Shown: one piece after another, positions 26,089 through 34,548 of the stretch
Layout: the number at the start of each line of letters is the position of its first letter
Numbering within the stretch: position 1 is the first letter of the stretch
Origin: Actinomycetes bacterium
Lineage (GTDB): Bacteria > Actinomycetota > Actinomycetes > Actinomycetales > Cellulomonadaceae
Reading direction: 5' to 3'
DNA: 37,436 bases
Assembly (NCBI GenBank): GCA_021778635.1
Contig: JAJYCD010000027.1
Location: 1 to 37,436 of the forward strand
Position numbers and translations under genes: made by a program
Notes under the pieces: generated by a model
Seen by the model: the letters and a program-made list of their open reading frames with translations, nothing else
Told to the model about the DNA's origin: nothing
The model's database searches: none

Positions 26089-26162
26089 TGGGCCCGGCCG
26101 GTCTCGAACCGGCGACCTCCGCGGTGTAAGCGCGGCGCTCTGACCAACTGAGCTACAGGCCC
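26089..26162 (-). tRNA. tRNA-Val (anticodon TAC)
   Basis: A complete 74-base cloverleaf. The acceptor stem GGGCCTG pairs with CGGGCCC (one G-T), the D arm is GCTC-AGTTGGTCA-GAGC, the anticodon arm CCGCG-CTTACAC-CGCGG carries TAC, and the T arm is GCCGG-TTCGAGA-CCGGC. The discriminator is A; CCA is not encoded and must be added. It lies 37 bases after the peroxiredoxin stop. Confidence 0.98.
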
Positions 26163-26199
26163 CTGCGACGGTGGCCCAGCCTACCGGTCGAGCGCCCCG

Positions 26200-26652
26200 T
26201 CACAGCGAGGCGAGTGCCTCGAGATAGCCCGACAGATCCCGGGCCCGGCCACGCGGGTTGACGACCGACCACCGGACGACCCCGGCCGCATCGATCAGGA
26301 AGCTTCCCCGGACGGCGAGGCCGGAGTCCTCGGCGAAGACCCCGTACGCGCGGGCGACGGCGCCGTGCGGCCAGAAGTCCGTGAGCAGGTCGAACGCGTA
26401 GCGTTCCTGCTCCGCCCAGGCACGGAGCGCGAACATCGAGTCGCACGAGATCACGAGGAGTCGCACCCCCGCCTCGTCGAACACGGCGATGTTGTCCCGC
26501 AGCTCGCACAGCTCGCCGGTGCACGTGCCCGAGAACGCGAACGGCACGAACACCACGACCACGGGCGTGCCGCGGAGCGCGCTCAGGCTGACCGGGCTGC
26601 CGTGCGTGTCGTTGAGCGTGAAGTCCGGTGCCAGGTCACCGACCTGCACCAC
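26200..26652 (-). CDS. ahpE: AhpE-type peroxiredoxin
   Basis: A 150-residue cytosolic thiol peroxidase reducing peroxides and peroxynitrite. It aligns from memory along its length with M. tuberculosis AhpE (Rv2238c): VGDLAPDFTLND at the start, PFAFSGTCTGELC around the peroxidatic Cys44, LLTDFWPHGAVARAYGVF and GSFLIDAAGVVRW. A second cysteine, C49, lies five residues after the peroxidatic one and C70 further on, so a resolving cysteine is possible where the M. tuberculosis protein works as a 1-Cys type. Two adjacent GTG codons (26652, 26649) can start it; GGGGAGCAGG lies just upstream. It follows the DUF3052 gene after 20 bases, as in M. tuberculosis. Confidence 0.92.
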   Translation of the reverse strand: MVQVGDLAPDFTLNDTHGSPVSLSALRGTPVVVVFVPFAFSGTCTGELCELRDNIAVFDEAGVRLLVISCDSMFALRAWAEQERYAFDLLTDFWPHGAVARAYGVFAEDSGLAVRGSFLIDAAGVVRWSVVNPRGRARDLSGYLEALASL

Positions 26653-26672
26653 GACCTGCTCCCCGGCGCCGG

Positions 26673-27095
26673 TCAACGGCCGCGCGCCCGCGTGCCGAGA
26701 CGGGTCGCGGACCACCCCTCGGCGATCACGAACGTGCTCGTGGCGTGGAGACCCGCCGTCGTGGCCGCCTCCTCGATGTCGCTGTGGCCCACGTGGCCCG
26801 GCCTGCCCTGCTTGGGCGTCAGGACCCAGACCACACCGCCGTCCTCGAGCACCGTGAGCGCGTCGACGAGAGCGTCGGTGAGGTCGCCGTCGTCCTCGCG
26901 CCACCACACCAGCACGACGTCCGTGACGTCGTCGTAGTCCTCGTCGACGAGCTCGTTCCCCGTGGTGGTCTCGATGCTGACCCGCAGCGAGTCGTCGACG
27001 TCGTCTGCCCAGCCGAACTCCTGGACGACCTGGCCCGGGGCGAGCCCGAGGCGAGCGGCGGCCGAGTCGGCCTCCGGGCCCGAGGTGGATACCAC
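26673..27095 (-). CDS. DUF3052 family protein
   Basis: A 140-residue acidic soluble protein of the actinobacterial DUF3052 family, paired with ahpE and divergent from aceE as in M. tuberculosis (Rv2239c). Recognisable parts are AARLGLAPGQVVQEFGWADDVDD, VLVWWREDDGDLTDALVDAL, DGGVVWVLTPKQGRPGHV and TAGLHATSTFVIAEGW. The fold looks alpha/beta. Function is unknown. The GTG at 27095 was chosen because an AAAGGAACAGG stretch precedes it and the residues before it do not look conserved. A TAGCGT hexamer at 27185-27180 on this strand may be its -10, giving a leader near 80 bases. Confidence 0.85.
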   Translation of the reverse strand: MVSTSGPEADSAAARLGLAPGQVVQEFGWADDVDDSLRVSIETTTGNELVDEDYDDVTDVVLVWWREDDGDLTDALVDALTVLEDGGVVWVLTPKQGRPGHVGHSDIEEAATTAGLHATSTFVIAEGWSATRLGTRARGR

Positions 27096-27252
27096 GTTGC
27101 GACCTGTTCCTTTCGAGTCACGGATCGAGCTGCCTCGTGGCGACGTGTCGGCACCGGCGGCTCTGCTGTCTGTTGGCACACGCTAGCCCACCGCACCCGA
27201 CCCTGGTCTGACAAGAGGTCTCGGTGTCGGCGTCGCAAGCGGGTCGCCGCCG

Positions 27253-27324
27253 CCATTGTCGCGGACGTCACGTCGTGCCTGCCTCTCTCGGTGTGACTTT
27301 CGGCCCAGAGAGGTCCGACAATGG
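27253..27324 (+). promoter_or_regulatory. Nested inverted repeats in the aceE promoter region
   Basis: The 330-base divergent region before aceE holds CCATTGTCG (27253-27261) and its exact complement CGACAATGG (27316-27324), enclosing a second pair CCTCTCT (27282-27288) / AGAGAGG (27307-27313) and the small palindrome GACGT-C-ACGTC (27264-27274). GTGACT (27293-27298) with GACAAT (27317-27322), spacer 18, could be a promoter overlapping the last arm. These may be operators or an mRNA structure; the rest of the region shows nothing recognisable. Confidence 0.5.
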
Positions 27325-27425
27325 GCCGACGACCGAAGCCGTCGGTGCAGGCTGCCACGGTTCGGGTTGACGACAGCATCGTGGCCGACCGGCCCAACGC
27401 TGCGGAGGAAAGGCGAGGAGCGCAG

Positions 27426-30167
27426 GTGGCTTCGACTGACGAGAGAGGGCCGCTCATCAACGGCCTGCTGAGCCAGGTCCCGGACATCGACCCGGTCGAG
27501 ACCGGTGAATGGGTCGAGTCGCTCGACGGCCTGATCGACGAGAAGGGCGGGCCGCGGGCACGCTACGTCCTGCTCAACCTGCTCAAGCGGGCCCGGGAGC
27601 GGAACGTCGCCATCCCGACGTCGCTCACCACCCCGTACGTGAACACGATCGGCGTGCACGACGAGCCGTACTTCCCCGGTGACGAGGTCATCGAACGTCG
27701 CTACCGTTCCTGGATCCGCTGGAACTCCGCGGTCATGGTGACGCGTGCGCAGCGGCCGGGGATCGGCGTCGGCGGCCACATCTCGTCCTACGCCTCGGTC
27801 GCGACGCTCTACGAGGTCGGGCTCAACCACTTCTTCCGTGGCAAGGACCACCCGGGCGGTGGCGACCAGGTCTACTTCCAGGGGCACGCCTCCCCCGGCG
27901 TGTACGCGCGAGCCTTCCTCGAGGGACGCCTCAGCGCGCACCAGCTCGACGGGTTCCGCCAGGAGCTCTCGCACCCCGGCGGCGGCCTTCCGTCATACCC
28001 GCACCCGCGGCTCGCGCCCGGCCTCTGGGAGTTCCCGACCGTCTCGATGGGCCTCGGGCCCGCATCGGCCATCTACCAGGCGTGGACCAACCGCTACCTG
28101 CACCTGCGCGGCATCAAGGACACGAGCCAGCAGAACGTGTGGGCCTTCCTCGGTGACGGCGAGATGGACGAGCCGGAGAGCCGCGGGATGCTGCAGCTCG
28201 CCGGGCAGCAGGGTCTGGACAACCTGACGTTCGTCGTGAACTGCAACCTGCAGCGCCTCGACGGCCCGGTCCGCGGGAACGGCAAGATCATCCAGGAGCT
28301 CGAGGCCCAGTTCCGCGGTGCGGGCTGGAACGTCATCAAGGTGATCTGGGGTCGCGAGTGGGACGTCCTGCTCAACGCGGACAAGGACCGCGCCCTGGTC
28401 AACCTCATGAACACCACGCCGGACGGTGACTACCAGACCTTCAAGGCGAACGACGGCGCGTTCGTGCGCGAGCACTTCTTCGGCCGGGACCCCCGCACCA
28501 AGGCCCTCGTCGAGAAGATGACCGACGACGAGATCTGGGCGCTCAAGCGCGGCGGTCACGACTACCGGAAGCTGTACGCGGCCTACGCGGCGGCGAGCGC
28601 GCACACGGGACAGCCGACGGTGATCCTGGCGCACACGATCAAGGGTTACGGCCTGGGGTCCGGTTTCGCAGGTCGCAACGCGACCCACCAGATGAAGAAG
28701 CTCAAGGGCGACGACCTCAAGGCGCTCCGTGACGAGCTCCACATCCCGATCACGGACGAGCAGATCGACGCCGAACCGTATCTCCCGCCGTACTACCACC
28801 CGGGACCCGACGACCCGGCGATCCAGTACATGCTCGACCGTCGACGTGCGCTCGGGGGATTCGTCCCGGAGCGCCGGGCGACCTACGAGCCGCTCCAGCT
28901 CCCCGGCGAGGAGGCGTATGCACGCCTGGCCAAGGGATCGGGTCAGCAGGAGGTCGCCACCACGATGGCGCTGGTCCAGCTCTTCAAGGACCTGGTCAAG
29001 GACAAGGCGATCGGCTCGCGGATCGTGCCGATCATCCCGGACGAGGCCCGGACCTTCGGTCTCGACGCGATCTTCCCGACCGCCAAGATCTTCAACACCC
29101 TCGGCCAGCACTACCTCGCTGTCGACCGCGACCTCATCCTCAGCTACAAGGAGTCCGAGGTCGGTCAGATCATGCACACCGGCATCAACGAGGCCGGTTC
29201 CGCTGCCGCGTTCCAGGCGGTCGGGACGTCCTACGCGACGCACGGCCAACCGCTGATCCCGTTCTACTTCTACTACTCGATGTTCGGGTTCCAGCGGACG
29301 GGCGACCAGTTCTGGGCGGCCGGCGACCAGATGGCGCGAGGATTCCTCGTCGGGGCGACCGCAGGTCGCACCACGCTGACCGGCGAGGGGCTGCAGCACG
29401 CCGACGGTCACTCGCCGCTGCTGGCAGGCACGATGCCGCACGTCGTGCACTACGACCCCGCCTACGGGTACGAGATCCGGCACATCGTGCGCGACGGCCT
29501 CCAGCGGATGTACGGGGACGACGGGCGCGACCCGAACGTCATCTACTACCTGACCGTCTACAACGAGCCGATGCAGCAGCCGGCCGAGCCCGCGGACGTG
29601 GACGTCGAGGGCATCCTTCGCGGCATCCACCTCATCGCTCCGGTCGAGGGCGACGGGCCACGGGCCCAGATCCTCGCGTCCGGCGTCGCGATCCTGTGGG
29701 CGCTGGAGGCGCGCGAGCTCCTCGCCCGGGACTGGGGCGTCCGCGCTGCCGTCTGGAGCGTCACGAGCTGGAACGAGCTGCGTCGCGACGGTCTCGCGGC
29801 AGAGCGCCAGGCGTTCCTGCACCCCGAGCAGGAACCGCGCGAGGCCTACCTCACGGCCAAGCTGACCGGAGCCGAGGGCCCGTTCGTGGCGACGACGGAC
29901 TTCGACCACCTCGTCCCCGACCAGGTGCGTCAGTGGGTCCCGGGGAGCTTCTCGACACTCGGGACCGACGGGTTCGGATTCTCCGACACGCGGCCGGCGG
30001 CGCGGCGACACTTCAAGATCGACGGGCCGTCGGTCGTGGTCCGGGTGCTCCAGCAGCTCGCGCGCGACGGCAAGGTGGCGGCGGACGCACCGGCGCGCGC
30101 GATCGAGCAGTACCGCCTGCACGACGTGACGGCAGGCACGTCGGGCAACGCGGGCGGGGACTCCTGA
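27426..30167 (+). CDS. aceE: Pyruvate dehydrogenase E1 component, homodimeric
   Basis: A 913-residue thiamine diphosphate enzyme that decarboxylates pyruvate and acetylates the lipoyl group of E2, feeding acetyl-CoA into the citrate cycle and fatty-acid synthesis. The ThDP motif [10 protein letters not shown] starts at residue 243 and continues to [10 protein letters not shown] (271-280). Other marks are [12 protein letters not shown] (113-124), [36 protein letters not shown] and [21 protein letters not shown]. Length agrees with AceE of M. tuberculosis (about 900). The GTG at 27426 was chosen for its strong purine-rich ribosome site (GGAGGAAAGGCGAGGAG); an ATG at 27321 lies inside the inverted repeats and is unlikely. 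It needs lipoylated E2, linking it to lipA/lipB. Confidence 0.97.
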   Translation: MASTDERGPLINGLLSQVPDIDPVETGEWVESLDGLIDEKGGPRARYVLLNLLKRARERNVAIPTSLTTPYVNTIGVHDEPYFPGDEVIERRYRSWIRWNSAVMVTRAQRPGIGVGGHISSYASVATLYEVGLNHFFRGKDHPGGGDQVYFQGHASPGVYARAFLEGRLSAHQLDGFRQELSHPGGGLPSYPHPRLAPGLWEFPTVSMGLGPASAIYQAWTNRYLHLRGIKDTSQQNVWAFLGDGEMDEPESRGMLQLAGQQGLDNLTFVVNCNLQRLDGPVRGNGKIIQELEAQFRGAGWNVIKVIWGREWDVLLNADKDRALVNLMNTTPDGDYQTFKANDGAFVREHFFGRDPRTKALVEKMTDDEIWALKRGGHDYRKLYAAYAAASAHTGQPTVILAHTIKGYGLGSGFAGRNATHQMKKLKGDDLKALRDELHIPITDEQIDAEPYLPPYYHPGPDDPAIQYMLDRRRALGGFVPERRATYEPLQLPGEEAYARLAKGSGQQEVATTMALVQLFKDLVKDKAIGSRIVPIIPDEARTFGLDAIFPTAKIFNTLGQHYLAVDRDLILSYKESEVGQIMHTGINEAGSAAAFQAVGTSYATHGQPLIPFYFYYSMFGFQRTGDQFWAAGDQMARGFLVGATAGRTTLTGEGLQHADGHSPLLAGTMPHVVHYDPAYGYEIRHIVRDGLQRMYGDDGRDPNVIYYLTVYNEPMQQPAEPADVDVEGILRGIHLIAPVEGDGPRAQILASGVAILWALEARELLARDWGVRAAVWSVTSWNELRRDGLAAERQAFLHPEQEPREAYLTAKLTGAEGPFVATTDFDHLVPDQVRQWVPGSFSTLGTDGFGFSDTRPAARRHFKIDGPSVVVRVLQQLARDGKVAADAPARAIEQYRLHDVTAGTSGNAGGDS

Positions 30168-30183
30168 TCACGCCTCGCCGATG

Positions 30184-30214
30184 ACGAACGGGCCCCTCGG
30201 TGGGGCCCGTTCGT
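30184..30214 (+). terminator. Strong hairpin terminator after aceE
   Basis: A perfect 13-bp inverted repeat, ACGAACGGGCCCC (30184-30196) and its complement (30202-30214), loop TCGGT, 16 bases after the aceE stop. There is no T-run. It lies between convergent genes and may also serve the minus-strand gene. Confidence 0.9.
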
Positions 30215-30305
30215 TGCGTCGGGCGCGTTCGTCACGCCGGCCGAGCCAGGCGAGCTGCGGACGGGGGTCGTGCCCCGAGCCCTCGGATCGGTGTCCGAGC
30301 CGCCG

Positions 30306-30971
30306 TCACGCCTCGTCGATCATGCGGGCGAGCTCGGCACGCAGGGACGCGGTCTTCCGCGCGTCGGTGTGGTCCTCGAAGGCCCGGAGGTGCTGCTTGG
30401 CCTCGAGCGGACGCTCGGCCTCGAGCGCCGCCAGGACCATCTGCCGAGCGACCTCGGGCGTGTGCTCGCGCGGACGCCAGTGCCCGATGCCGAGCCCGAG
30501 CGCCTCTCCCGGGAGCTCGGCGTCCCGGAGGACCGCCAGGCCCTCGGCGAGCGCCGCGCCGGACGGGTCACGCTCGGCCGCGGTGGCCAGTCGACGCAGC
30601 GTCCCCTCGTGGTCGTCACCGACCGAGAGACGTGCGAGCTCGATCAGCGGGTACCACGCCCTCGGATTGCCGGCGAGCTCCTCCGCGAGCGACCAGACGG
30701 CGAGGTCAGCCGCCCGTCGCGCCTCCGTCTCGTCGGCCGGGGCGGTGAGCGGGTCGCCGTCGGAGACCTGGCTGACCGCCCGTCGCCGGACGATCTCGGC
30801 AAGCGCCTGGAACGCGCGCACGTTGTTCGGATCGTCTCCGAGCATGGACCTCAGCGCGTCCTCGTGGAGGGTGTCTCCGCGCCGTGCCGCCTTGGTGGGG
30901 CGACGCGCACCGACCTTCGACGCCGACGACGGGCGTCGCATGAGCTGTCGAAGCCGGGGCAGAAGAGCCAT
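30306..30971 (-). CDS. TPR-like helical protein of unknown function
   Basis: A 221-residue soluble, almost wholly alpha-helical protein, rich in Ala, Arg, Glu and Leu. A basic N-terminus (MALLPRLRQLMRRPSS) is followed by helical pairs resembling degenerate tetratricopeptide repeats, for example DPNNVRAFQALAEIVRR, AWYPLIELARLSVGDD and PEVARQMVLAALEAERPLEAKQHLRAF. No catalytic motif, signal peptide or membrane helix was seen. It resembles actinobacterial hypothetical proteins; I do not recognise a named family. The ATG at 30971 was chosen because TATGGT ends 6 bases upstream. It is divergent from the fasR-type gene and convergent with aceE. Confidence 0.75.
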   Translation of the reverse strand: MALLPRLRQLMRRPSSASKVGARRPTKAARRGDTLHEDALRSMLGDDPNNVRAFQALAEIVRRRAVSQVSDGDPLTAPADETEARRAADLAVWSLAEELAGNPRAWYPLIELARLSVGDDHEGTLRRLATAAERDPSGAALAEGLAVLRDAELPGEALGLGIGHWRPREHTPEVARQMVLAALEAERPLEAKQHLRAFEDHTDARKTASLRAELARMIDEA

Positions 30972-30977
30972 GAGGGA

Positions 30978-30983
30978 ACCATA
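30978..30983 (-). promoter_or_regulatory. Predicted -10 hexamer of the TPR-like gene
   Basis: TATGGT on the minus strand, 6 bases before the ATG at 30971, with no Shine-Dalgarno. Confidence 0.45.
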
Positions 30984-31077
30984 ACGGAGAGGGCGTCGAC
31001 GTACCGGTCGAAGCCGCCGTCGACTCGTCCCTCGGCCCTGCTGACTCGCCGTCGGGGTCCTCACGGCGATGCACGCG

Positions 31078-31096
31078 TTTGTCGACTACCGACAAA
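31078..31096 (+). promoter_or_regulatory. Dyad operator upstream of the FasR-type regulator gene
   Basis: TTTGTCG-ACTAC-CGACAAA is a perfect 7-bp inverted repeat with a 5-base spacer, ending 9 bases before the -10-like TATGCT. It covers the place of the -35 element. A near copy with the same spacer lies before fabD, so binding of the encoded regulator (autoregulation) is inferred. Confidence 0.65.
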
Positions 31097-31105
31097 TGCG
31101 GACCG

Positions 31106-31111
31106 TATGCT
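31106..31111 (+). promoter_or_regulatory. Predicted -10 hexamer of the FasR-type gene
   Basis: TATGCT ends 6 bases before the ATG at 31118, giving a leaderless transcript. It lies just downstream of the dyad. Confidence 0.5.
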
Positions 31112-31117
31112 CGGGGC

Positions 31118-32290
31118 ATGCGGGAGCAATCGACGAGCACCGAGGCCGACACGCTCCGCCGCGTCCGCGACGCGAGCGGCCTGCTCGCCGCATCGGCGAT
31201 GCGCCGTCTCGACGAGGACCTCGCGTGGTACCGCACCCTCCCAGCCGAGGACCGCTCGTGGGTCGGGCTCGTCGCCCAGGCCGGCATCGCCGCCTTCATC
31301 GGGTGGTTCTCGGACCCGGCGTCACCACCGCACGGGGTCGGCGACATCTTCTCCGCGGCTCCTCCCGAGCTCACCCGCTCGATCTCGCTCCAGCACACGC
31401 TCCAGCTGGTGCGGGTGATCGTGAACGTCGTCGAGACGCACTCGGACGAGCTCGCTGAGCCCGGCGGCGAGCGCGAGGTGCGCGAGGCCGTCCTCCGCTA
31501 CTCGCGCGAGGTGGCCTTCTCGGCAGCCGAGGTGTACGCGCGGGCTGCCGAGGTCCGCGGCGCGTGGGACGCTCGGCTCGAGGCGCTCGTCGTCGACGCC
31601 CTCGTGCGGGGCGACGCGGACCAGTCGCTGCGCTCCCGGGTGTCGGCCCTCGGCTGGAGCGGACGGGGTTCGACCCTCGTCATGGTCGGCACGACGGTGT
31701 CCCCGCTCGACGACATGCGTGCGGCGGACCTCCGCCGTGCCACCCGGCGAGCGGCCGACGATGCCCTCGTCGGCATCCAGGGTGACCGGCTCATCGTCTT
31801 CCTCGGTGGCGACGGCGATCTCCGCGCCGCAGCGACGTCGCTCCTCCCCCGGTTCGGGCCCGGTCCCGTCGTGATCGGCCCGCAGGCGCACGACCTCGCC
31901 GACTCGGCGGCGTCGGCGCAGGCGGCTCTCGCAGGACTCCGCGCCGCGCCCGCCTGGGCACAGGCACCCCGACCCGTCCAGGCGGACGAGCTTCTACCGG
32001 AGCGCGTGCTCACCGGCGACACGACCGCGCGGCGCCAGCTCGTCGAGCAGGCGTACCGTCCGCTGCTCGCCAGCACCGGCTCGCTGCTCGAGACGCTGTC
32101 GACCTACCTCGGTGGGGGCAGGTCGCTCGAGGGCGCGGCCCGCACCTTGTACGTGCACCCCAACACGGTGCGCTACCGCCTCCGGCGCGTCGCGGACGTC
32201 ACGGGCTGGGACCCGCTCGACCCGCGCGAGGCCTACGTCCTCCAGACCGCGCTCGCGCTCGGACGACTCGACGGGACCGGAACCACCTGA
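31118..32290 (+). CDS. fasR: PucR/CdaR-family regulator, likely FasR-type fatty-acid regulator
   Basis: A 390-residue DNA-binding regulator. The C-terminal PucR-type helix-turn-helix (about 337-386) is clear: LEGAARTLYVHPNTVRYRLRRV followed by TGWDPLDPREAYVLQTALALGRL. The middle (about 160-275) resembles the GGDEF-like domain of the CdaR/PucR group (TLVMVGTTVSPLDD, DRLIVFLGG), and the N-terminal 150 residues are a helical domain with WVGLVAQAGIAAFIGWF. Its place directly before fabD matches Streptomyces coelicolor FasR (SCO2386) and M. tuberculosis Rv2242. FasR activates the fabDHPF genes in Streptomyces; the same role is inferred here. The ATG at 31118 was chosen because an upstream start at 31079 would lie inside the dyad operator. 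Confidence 0.9.
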   Translation: MREQSTSTEADTLRRVRDASGLLAASAMRRLDEDLAWYRTLPAEDRSWVGLVAQAGIAAFIGWFSDPASPPHGVGDIFSAAPPELTRSISLQHTLQLVRVIVNVVETHSDELAEPGGEREVREAVLRYSREVAFSAAEVYARAAEVRGAWDARLEALVVDALVRGDADQSLRSRVSALGWSGRGSTLVMVGTTVSPLDDMRAADLRRATRRAADDALVGIQGDRLIVFLGGDGDLRAAATSLLPRFGPGPVVIGPQAHDLADSAASAQAALAGLRAAPAWAQAPRPVQADELLPERVLTGDTTARRQLVEQAYRPLLASTGSLLETLSTYLGGGRSLEGAARTLYVHPNTVRYRLRRVADVTGWDPLDPREAYVLQTALALGRLDGTGTT

Positions 32291-32302
32291 CCTGGACCCC
32301 AC

Positions 32303-32319
32303 TTGTAGGTACTCGACAA
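32303..32319 (+). promoter_or_regulatory. Dyad operator upstream of fabD
   Basis: TTGTAG-GTACT-CGACAA matches the fasR-upstream dyad TTGTCG-ACTAC-CGACAA in both arms except one base, with the same 5-base spacer. It lies in the 96-base gap between fasR and fabD, about 68 bases before the fabD start. Probable binding site of the FasR-type protein. Confidence 0.6.
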
Positions 32320-32386
32320 CCGGTTCGGTGATCCTTGGTGCGCGCCGTGACCGCGGCCCGAGCCAGCGGTTCGACACAGTGGGGGG

Positions 32387-33382
32387 GTGCTCGCCATCCT
32401 CTGCCCGGGTCAGGGCTCACAGACCCCGGGGTTCCTGAGCCCGTGGCTCGATCTCCCCGGCGCGGACGAGCGGCTCGCGGCCCTCGCGGCCGCCTCCGGC
32501 GTCGACCTGCGCACCCACGGCACGCTCTCCGACGCGGACACGATCCGCGACACCGCGGTGGCGCAGCCGTTGATCGTCTCGGCGTCGCTCCTCGCTCTCG
32601 GAGCGGTGCTCGACGGCCGTGCCGCCCGTGAGGTGGTCGACGTCACGGCGGGACACTCGGTCGGCGAGTTCAGCGCCGCCGCCGTCGCCGGCGTCCTCGA
32701 CGACGTCGAGGCGGTGTCCCTCGTCTCCGCCCGGGCGTCGTTCATGGCCGACGCGGCAGCAGAGACCCCGACCGGCATGAGCGCCGTCGTCGGCGGCGAC
32801 CCGGCCGAGGTCCTCGCCGCGATCGCGGCGGCCGGGCTCGTGCCCGCGAACGTCAACGGCGCCGGTCAGGTCGTCGCCGCCGGGTCCCTCGACGGACTGG
32901 CCCTGCTGGCCGCGACGCCGCCGGACCGGGCGCGTGTCATCCCGCTGCAGGTCGCCGGCGCCTTCCACACGTCGTACATGCGGTCCGCTGCCGAGCGTCT
33001 CGGTCCGGTCGCCGCGCGCGTCGCGCCGCACGACCCCGACCTGACCCTGCTCTCGAACGCGGACGGCCGCGCCTACGCGGACCTCGATGCGGACGCCGGT
33101 CACGGCGTCGGCACCCGCGTCCTCGAACGACTGGTGGCCCAGGTCGTCGCACCGGTGCGCTGGGACCTGTGCCAGCAGACGCTCCTCGCTCTCGGCGTCA
33201 CCGGGGCGGTCGAGCTCGCCCCCGCCGGTGTGCTCGTCGGGTTGGCGCGGCGTACCCTGCCAGGCGTGGAGACGGTCGCGGTCAAGACGCCGGCCGACCT
33301 CGACGCCGCCCGCGACCTCGTCCGCCGACACTCCGGCGTGACAACCGGCGGACGCCCCAGCACCCAGGAGACCCCCTCGTGA
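32387..33382 (+). CDS. fabD: Malonyl-CoA:ACP transacylase
   Basis: A 331-residue cytosolic enzyme that moves malonyl from CoA to acyl carrier protein, supplying the extender unit for type II fatty-acid synthesis. The N-terminal LCPGQGSQTPGFLSPWL, the nucleophile elbow GHSVGEF with S91, and the catalytic H194 in GAFHTSYM are visible. The GTG at 32387 gives the typical start; the six bases before it are all G, and CACAGT precedes them, so the initiation signal may be leaderless-like or a run-of-G ribosome site. It heads fabD-fabH-acpP-fabF. Its stop overlaps the fabH start by four bases. An operator-like dyad lies upstream. Confidence 0.96.
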   Translation: MLAILCPGQGSQTPGFLSPWLDLPGADERLAALAAASGVDLRTHGTLSDADTIRDTAVAQPLIVSASLLALGAVLDGRAAREVVDVTAGHSVGEFSAAAVAGVLDDVEAVSLVSARASFMADAAAETPTGMSAVVGGDPAEVLAAIAAAGLVPANVNGAGQVVAAGSLDGLALLAATPPDRARVIPLQVAGAFHTSYMRSAAERLGPVAARVAPHDPDLTLLSNADGRAYADLDADAGHGVGTRVLERLVAQVVAPVRWDLCQQTLLALGVTGAVELAPAGVLVGLARRTLPGVETVAVKTPADLDAARDLVRRHSGVTTGGRPSTQETPS

Positions 33383-34383
33383 CGCGACCGACCCTCACCC
33401 AGTCGTCCGGCCCGGCCCACACCCGCATCCTCGGGCTGGGCGGGGTACGCGGCGAGATCACCGTCACCAACGACGAGCTCGTCGGGCCGATCGACTCGTC
33501 GGACGAGTGGATCCGGCAACGGACCGGGATCATCACCCGCCGACGCGCCGGCGCGGACACCGACGTCCTCGACCTCGCCGAGGGCGCCGCGCGTGCGGCG
33601 CTGGAGGACGCCGGGCTCACCGGCTCGGACATCGACGCCGTGATCCTCTCGACCGTGACGTACTTCCACCAGACACCGTCGGGTGCGGCGATCCTCGCGG
33701 ACCGGATCGGTGCGACGCCGGCGGCGGCGTACGACATCTCGGCCGCCTGCGCGGGGTACTGCTACGGGATCGGACAGGCGGACGCTCTCGTCCGCGCCGG
33801 CGCCGCCCGCAACGTCCTGGTCATCGGCGCCGAGAAGATGAGCGAGTTCGTCGACCCGACCGACCGGTCGATCTCGTTCCTGCTCGGCGACGGCGCCGGG
33901 GCCGTCGTGATCGGCCCGTCGGACTTCCCGGGCATCGGCCCGACGGTCTGGGGCTCCGACGGCTCGCAGGCCCAGTCGATCCGGCAGACGCACTCCTGGC
34001 TCGACATGCGCGACTCGGGTGCCGGCTGGCCGACGCTGCGCCAGGAGGGACCGAGCGTCTACAAGTGGGCGGTATGGAAGATGGCACCCGTCGCCCAGCA
34101 GGCGATGGAGGCCGCCGGCGTCGGGCCGGACGACATCGACGTCTTCATCCCGCACCAGGCGAACATGCGGATCATCGACCAGATGATCAAGCAGCTCAAG
34201 CTCCCGGACACCGTCGTGGTCGCCAGGGACATCGCCGACACGGGCAACACCTCGGCCGCGTCGATCCCGTTGGCGACCGAACGACTTCTCCGCGAGGGAC
34301 AGGTCTCCAGCGGTGCGCTGGCACTGCAGATCGGTTTCGGCGCGGGGCTCGTCTACGCCGCACAGGTCGTCGTCCTCCCGTAG
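33379..34383 (+). CDS. fabH: Beta-ketoacyl-ACP synthase III
   Basis: A 334-residue enzyme that starts fatty-acid chains by condensing an acyl-CoA primer with malonyl-ACP. The Cys-His-Asn triad is visible: C124 (ISAACAGYCYG), H259 (IPHQANMRI) and N290 (DTGNTSAASIP). SSDEWIRQRTGI (40-51) and LLGDGAGAVVIG are also typical. In actinobacteria FabH usually prefers branched primers from branched amino acids; the primer cannot be read from this sequence. The GTG at 33379 overlaps the fabD stop (GTGA), so the two are translationally coupled. Mycobacteria lack fabH in this operon, whereas Streptomyces and this window have it. A 165-base spacer to acpP follows. Confidence 0.96.
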   Translation: MTRPTLTQSSGPAHTRILGLGGVRGEITVTNDELVGPIDSSDEWIRQRTGIITRRRAGADTDVLDLAEGAARAALEDAGLTGSDIDAVILSTVTYFHQTPSGAAILADRIGATPAAAYDISAACAGYCYGIGQADALVRAGAARNVLVIGAEKMSEFVDPTDRSISFLLGDGAGAVVIGPSDFPGIGPTVWGSDGSQAQSIRQTHSWLDMRDSGAGWPTLRQEGPSVYKWAVWKMAPVAQQAMEAAGVGPDDIDVFIPHQANMRIIDQMIKQLKLPDTVVVARDIADTGNTSAASIPLATERLLREGQVSSGALALQIGFGAGLVYAAQVVVLP

Positions 34384-34548
34384 GGGGACGCGCCGTTGCC
34401 GGGACGGGGCCCGGCGATCGAGGACAATCGACTCCGGCCGGCACCGAGCACCACCGCCGGATGGCACCGTCGGGGCGGCCAGCAGGCCGTTCCGCCCGCA
34501 GCACCGACCGCGGGGACACCGCGTAGTACCGACACCAAGGAGACAACG

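Noticed and set aside
26200-26652. Second cysteine (C49) of the AhpE-type protein as a novelty
   Set aside because: Cysteines at this distance from the peroxidatic residue are frequent in related peroxiredoxins, so without an alignment it is not notable.
27321-27425. N-terminal extension of AceE starting at the ATG at 27321
   Set aside because: The extra 35 residues are not seen in AceE proteins I remember, the ATG lies inside an inverted repeat, and the GTG at 27426 has a strong ribosome site.
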